A stretch of DNA of 64,000 nucleotides, taken from the NCBI GenBank assembly GCA_027605045.1, contig JAQFWX010000032.1, forward strand, positions 186,001 through 250,000. Direction: 5' to 3'. A program made the translations under genes and the position numbers. This DNA is from Phallus indusiatus (Eukaryota > Basidiomycota > Agaricomycetes > Phallales > Phallaceae). Below the pieces are notes generated by a model. That model made no database searches. It was not told the origin of the DNA and saw only the letters and a program-made list of their open reading frames with translations. This document shows, piece after piece, positions 59,619 through 64,000 of the stretch (position 1 is the first letter of the stretch; each line of letters opens with the position of its first letter).

Positions 59619-60718
59619 TGTATAATTAGTGTAAAGTTGTACACTACGTGTGTGTTTATCGACGATCATTAGGGTTTGTCTAGATTTACGAATCACTGTA
59701 CATTTCTTACATTCGGAAAATTGAATAACATTATTTTATACCACTGCAGCTGAGAACTTGGCAGACTATTGGCCTTAGCTAAATTGCCTGATTTGCGTTA
59801 TGAAATGAGCTGATCAGTGCGCACCATTAAATATTCGATTTCTCGGCTCAATCAACCGATTTGCTTCCTTGCTTTCGTCATCAAACAACTATCATAGGTT
59901 AAAAAAACTGAATCAATTTTGTATTTCAGTCTAAAGCCACAAAGCACACCAGTCTTGTCATATATGGCAACTGAGTATGAGCAGGTCGTTCACCACGTTG
60001 ACATAGTATCCCACAGTATGTAGTCACCTGTTTTTCCAAATATCGCATTATTCTCCTTATCCACGCCATGGCTAATACAACGTTTTTGAAATTATAGACT
60101 CTTTTAGAACAACCTTCCGACTATTTTTATGTTAATACATAAAGATTTCGGATCTTTTCAATAATTATCTTTGGTCGGGGCACTCTGCCTGTCAAAAAGT
60201 CTTGTGTGCTCACCGGTCCTAAGAGCGGAGGCACAGCCTACAAGTCTCTCTTATACAACTTGATTGGTTTCTTGCAACTATTTTCGATGTATCTGAAATT
60301 TTCATCAATTCATCTGCTGGTTAGCAGACCGTGCACACCACCTATCTCGGCGCAGTAAAACCATTCCGAACGTCACGAGTATACAGGATATGAAATGCCT
60401 GCGAAATTATTCAATTTTTTTTTCTCGCCCAGCTGATATGACGATGGTCAGCAGACTACCAGGAGCTAGCACAGACGATATTTTTGCACCAAGTTTAGTG
60501 GAGCGAGTTTCACGACTCGCCGATTGATGTGGCGTTTGCGTAGTTCTGATCTCCAAGTCAGTTTTCCTCGGCATCTATGGTCTTTTGCTGGCATTGGGCA
60601 GATTGACATGAAACGTCATTACTAACTGGACTCATAAATGTGAAAAATTAAGAGTAAACAAACATGAGATCCTTATAAAAAGGCATGTAAACTTCATTTT
60701 CCTTCACCGCAATTCCTC
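59619..60718. other. intergenic stretch between NIMA kinase and xylanase
   Basis: About 1.1 kb without a supported ORF or RNA. The last 50 bases hold the xylanase TATA box and leader. Confidence 0.45.
60674..60680 (+). promoter_or_regulatory. TATA box of the xylanase gene
   Basis: TATAAAA lies 39 bp upstream of the ATG at 60719, followed by a C/T-rich leader, as in many secreted-enzyme genes of fungi. Confidence 0.55.
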
Positions 60719-62469
60719 ATGGTTTTTGTCACATTAGTAGCTACCGCTTTATTCATACCATTTGTCGCTGCTCAGTCAACTGGAGCTGGCCTGAACAAAG
60801 TCGCTAAGGCTGCAGGCAAACTTTATTTCGGCACTGCGACAGATAATCCAGGTAGGAATCTTCACAGAACCGGCTCCTCATTGTTATAAAATATTGGTGT
60901 AGAGTTGACCGATACGCCATATATTACTATCCTCAATAATTCGAATGAGTTTGGTCAGATCACCCCTGAAAACAGCTTGAAATGGGTAAATAAACCGATT
61001 CCGAGTCTGAACTCAAACTGATTTGTTTCTCATAGGACGCTACTGAGCCCAATCAGGGTGAATTCACCTTTACGGAGGGGGATCAGATTGTCAACCTCGC
61101 CAAACAGAATGGATACCTGGTAAGAGGGCACAATTTAGGTGATTTTTTAATGTTATTTTGGAGCTGTTTAGTGCATTTATCTCCTTTTTCTCTTTCTCTA
61201 GTATGGGATCAGCAGCTACCAAGCTGGTAAAACGATTACTCTGATTCATATCCTTATCTTCCACTCTAAACTTCTTCGCAGGGTAACCAACGGACAATGG
61301 ACTAATGCAACATTAACGGCTGCACTGGAAAATCATATTGCAACAGTCGCAGGCCGTTACAAAGGACAATTTTATGCCTGGGGTGAGGAAAATTTTATTT
61401 GCCTTCATCATGAATTAATTTTACTTGTTAGACGTCGTCAACGAACCTTTGAATGATAATGGTACGCTGGCGCGGAGCATAAAATTTATAATTACTTATT
61501 CTATTTCTTTCTGAAAGGTACCCTTGGAAGCGATATCTTCTCTCAAGTCATAGGTCCCGAGTATATTGCCATTGCATTACGCGCCGCTAGAGCTGCGGAC
61601 CCTGATGTAAAATTGTGAGTTCTAATATTCAACGTGTACTATTATCTATTATTGACACTGATATTCTTTTCAAAGGTATATTAACGATTTTAATATTGAA
61701 GGTAACCTTGAGAGTCTCTGCCCCGTCCTTTTCCTTTAATTGTTTCGCAATTTATTACAGGTCCCGGAGTCAAAGCCACTGCAATGCAAAATCTTGTTAA
61801 GTCGCTGAAAGAGCAAGGGGTTCCCATTGATGGAATTGGATTTGAAGTTGGTCACGTTCTTCAAGTGAACACCAGCTTGTTCTCTTTTTCTAATTATTGG
61901 CTATTACTTAGTCCATTTCATTCTGAACGAACTACCTGAGAATATTCAACAAAATATGGAAGCCTTCGTTGCCCTTGGAGTCGAAGTTGCTATTACCGAA
62001 CTTGACATTCGTGAGTTTCTTTCTGCCTTTAAGTTCTTCAAACCCGAGCATGATTTGACGAGGAAGAGATCAGGTATGACACTACCCTCGACCACGGAGC
62101 TGCTCTCTCAGCAACAAGCCAATTATCAAACTGTCATAGAGGCATGTAATGCTGTACCTATGTGTGTGGGTGTAACGGTGTGGGATTTCACCGATGAGGC
62201 AAGTGCGGAACGACCTAAGTTCATAATATTTGTTAATGATGATCTATTATTTAGTTTTCATGGTAAGATCATGGAGCCTTTTTGGCTCAGCTGTTTGCTC
62301 ACTTCTTATAGGATCCCAGGTACTTTCCCTGGAATGGGCGCAGCGTGTCCCTGGGATCAAAATTTAGTCCTGAAGGTGAGCGGCCTAGTGGAATATCTGA
62401 TAAAGAAGAGTTTGACGTTTCTCTTCAAAGCCTGCTTACGACGGCATTGTCGCAGGTTTCCAGCAGTGA
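60719..62469 (+). CDS. secreted GH10 endo-beta-1,4-xylanase
   Basis: A signal peptide ([19 protein letters not shown]) precedes a GH10 catalytic domain: [61 protein letters not shown] (acid/base Glu in NEP), [10 protein letters not shown] and [12 protein letters not shown] (nucleophile Glu). It closes with [32 protein letters not shown] and [12 protein letters not shown]. There is no CBM1 module. About eleven exons; the intron after DFTDE starts with GC (62199) and is followed by an 8-nt exon, TTTTCATG (62255-62262), needed to keep the conserved SWIP. The enzyme cleaves xylan outside the cell. The protein is about 330 residues, normal for a bare GH10 domain. Confidence 0.93.
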
Positions 62470-63005
62470 TGAATTTGGCCTCACGGCTATTTTTGGGATT
62501 GTATGAAGTCTTATACGATATAATGCTGTGAAATATACAAAATTTGCCTTTGAACATTAAGACTGTGTCGATGAAAGATAATTGATTTTATGGTCGCGCC
62601 AGATCTGATGCTGATACCTGAATTAGAGATATTCTCTCAGATCTAAGCCAAATTCTTGAAATACTTATTTGACTGCTGTGTCACCTGTGCTCCTGATCCA
62701 CCTGTATGTTGTTGTTGGTGGCACGTCAATCCATGGTAGCCGAGGTGGTCACCTGTGACCCCGTGACTGATATCGACTCTCACCTTGACATCCGCCGGTG
62801 GTTCAATCCAACTGCGTTGACTGCAGTTACTTGCTGCTTGAGCATTGGCATCTATACCTCAGCTAGTTCTTGAGAGGAAATAAAAAAGAACACAAGGCTT
62901 GTGGCTGTGCCGGTGAGTGAACCGCCCCCGCTGGTTTCCTTCCGTCATTCCGTCTAATCAACAACTCGTTCTACAGGTCCTTCCCTTTCTGTTACGACTT
63001 TCACT
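62470..63005. other. intergenic stretch between xylanase and CHS7
   Basis: It holds the xylanase 3' flank and the CHS7 promoter. A 60-codon ORF at 62917-63099 overlaps the CHS7 first exon in another frame and is a shadow. Nothing else is seen. Confidence 0.45.
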
Positions 63006-64000
63006 ATGGTCTCATTCGGTGACTTTTCATCCTTATGCGCAAATGTGCCTTCATTTCCTTGGTGTAATCTCTTCTATCGTCAAGTATGTGTTTCATTGAT
63101 AACGCGAATTAAAGCATCCGCTAATTTCCTTTCATAAAGCTTAACTCTACCGACCCGTCTATTCTCGCTCCTCCGTCCGTAGCTGGTATTGGAATTAATC
63201 CTGTCTGTGATATTCCTCATCTCGACACTTCCATCTCGCATCTGGGCAATATAGCAAATGTTGTCCTTTGTGGTGTCTCGTTCTTGGTTGCTGTCGCTCT
63301 TATCGTATTCACTTGGCGAAGAAAAGCTGCTGTCGGTATGTGGCGCTTGATCGGTTTCTTTTTCCAATTAGAAGTCGTTTTGATCCCTCGACTATGTAGC
63401 TCGCATTGAACTTCTCTTTTTCCTTATTATCTATGCCATCTCTCTCCCCTTCCAACTTGTGACAACCTCCAGTTTTCTTGAACAAGGAACTACCTCTTTG
63501 GTCTCTCTTACCGCCATACATGCCGGTCTTGTAGCTTCTCTATTCTGGACCCTGCTAGGTTGGTTATGTTCTTCAATCTTCTTTTTTTCTTTCTTTTGTT
63601 CGACGAATACATCGGGCAGCCATTCTATTAACAATGGCTGAATAATTGCTGGTCCACCATCACAATGAACAAAGGATTCTGAGATATTTTAGCCGCGGAA
63701 GTATTTTTTGTTCGGGCTAGAAGGACTCGGTAATTGAATGCACCAGTGATTCGAACCATGCAACGAACGCTTCTGCGCTTTGATATATATTATCAACTTG
63801 TTTGCTAATGCTATCTTCCAAATAGGGAATGCTCTTGTATCGATGCAGGTCGTCGAAGATGGCACACTAAGTTCTCTAATAGTATGTGCGCCCGTTTGCA
63901 TCAGTAGATACTCGATACTGATGTTGAAATAGCCTTTTGCTTTTTTTACCTTGGCCTTTTTTGCTGCTACTACATATATTTCATTTGATGTTGCTTTACA
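63006..64000 (+). CDS. CHS7: chitin synthase export chaperone CHS7 (cut by window end)
   Basis: Exons 63006-63083, 63140-63335, 63400-63558, 63826-63881 and 63933 onward give MVSFGDFSSLCANVPSFPWC, then INPVCDIPHLDTSISHLGNI, FTWRRKAAVG and RIELLFFLIIYAISLPFQLV. The rest is FLEQGTTSLVSLTAIHAGLV, NALVSMQVVEDGTLSSL and PFAFFTLAFFAATTYISFDV. This is the Chs7 family, a multi-span ER membrane protein of about 330 residues that lets chitin synthase III leave the ER. About half is in the window. The intron 63559-63825 is 267 bp, much longer than the others. Confidence 0.93.

Noticed and set aside
63740..63760. GATTCGAACC, resembling a tRNA B-box in reverse
   Set aside because: It lies in a CHS7 intron and no cloverleaf can be folded around it.

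Overview
The window is nuclear DNA of a basidiomycete fungus, most likely an Agaricomycete. Genes are dense and on both strands. Nearly every gene is broken by many 45-70 bp GT..AG introns. FunK1-type fungal protein kinases are present, and the conserved proteins (EXO1, RVB2, TBCE, CHS7, GH10 xylanase, DH-PH-FYVE exchange factor) read like those of mushroom-forming fungi. I cannot name the species. No prokaryotic, organellar, CRISPR or tRNA features were found.

Layout. 1-537: 3' end of a Tra2-like SR splicing factor. 1469-4182 (-): dynamin-type GTPase with four apparent frameshifts. 4856-5605 (-): proteasome chaperone Nas2/PSMD9. 5846-8595 (+): FGD-type Rho/Cdc42 exchange factor. 8815-9105 (-): small hypothetical protein. 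About 9.1-13.1 kb is gene-poor, but a three-exon 56-residue protein with a TATA box sits at 11350-11658. 13140-18242 (+): 1558-residue coiled-coil protein. 18.4-23.4 kb: FunK1 and coiled-coil relics, an Rrn9-like gene and a FunK1 kinase. 24069-26317 (+): peroxisomal 4CL-like ligase. 26725-28667 (+): Ser/Pro-rich protein. 29.1-32.7 kb: RPL28, GON7-like, and the head-to-head pair RPS9/RPL21. 32.9-40 kb: TBCE, HIBCH, a stomatin-family protein and an SCI1-like basic protein. 40.6-47.5 kb: a direct tandem of FunK1 plus coiled-coil relics. 47.8-64 kb: EXO1, RVB2, mitochondrial uL2m, a Methyltransf_16 lysine methyltransferase, a homeobox factor, a NIMA kinase, a GH10 xylanase and CHS7 (cut by the window end).

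The most striking structure is a convergent gene pair, coiled-coil gene and FunK1 kinase tail to tail, present four times. Two copies lie in one orientation (13.1-18.8 and 20.1-23.4 kb) and two in the other (40.6-44.05 and 44.1-47.5 kb). In each copy at most one partner looks intact: coiled-coil in the first, FunK1 in the second and (with one frameshift) third, neither in the fourth. The relics are recognisable only by aligning them to the intact members.

The housekeeping genes cover splicing, proteasome assembly, ribosomes, tubulin folding, DNA repair, chromatin remodelling, mitosis and chitin synthase export. They form no operon-like pathway; several are divergent pairs with short shared promoters. 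Nine apparent one-base frameshifts in four genes each sit beside a short mononucleotide run and each is resolved by one more base of that run. One lies in uL2m, which should be essential, so sequencing under-calls are a real possibility. The xylanase gene appears to need a GC-AG intron and an 8-nt microexon. All exon joins were worked out by eye from splice consensus and protein-family continuity.
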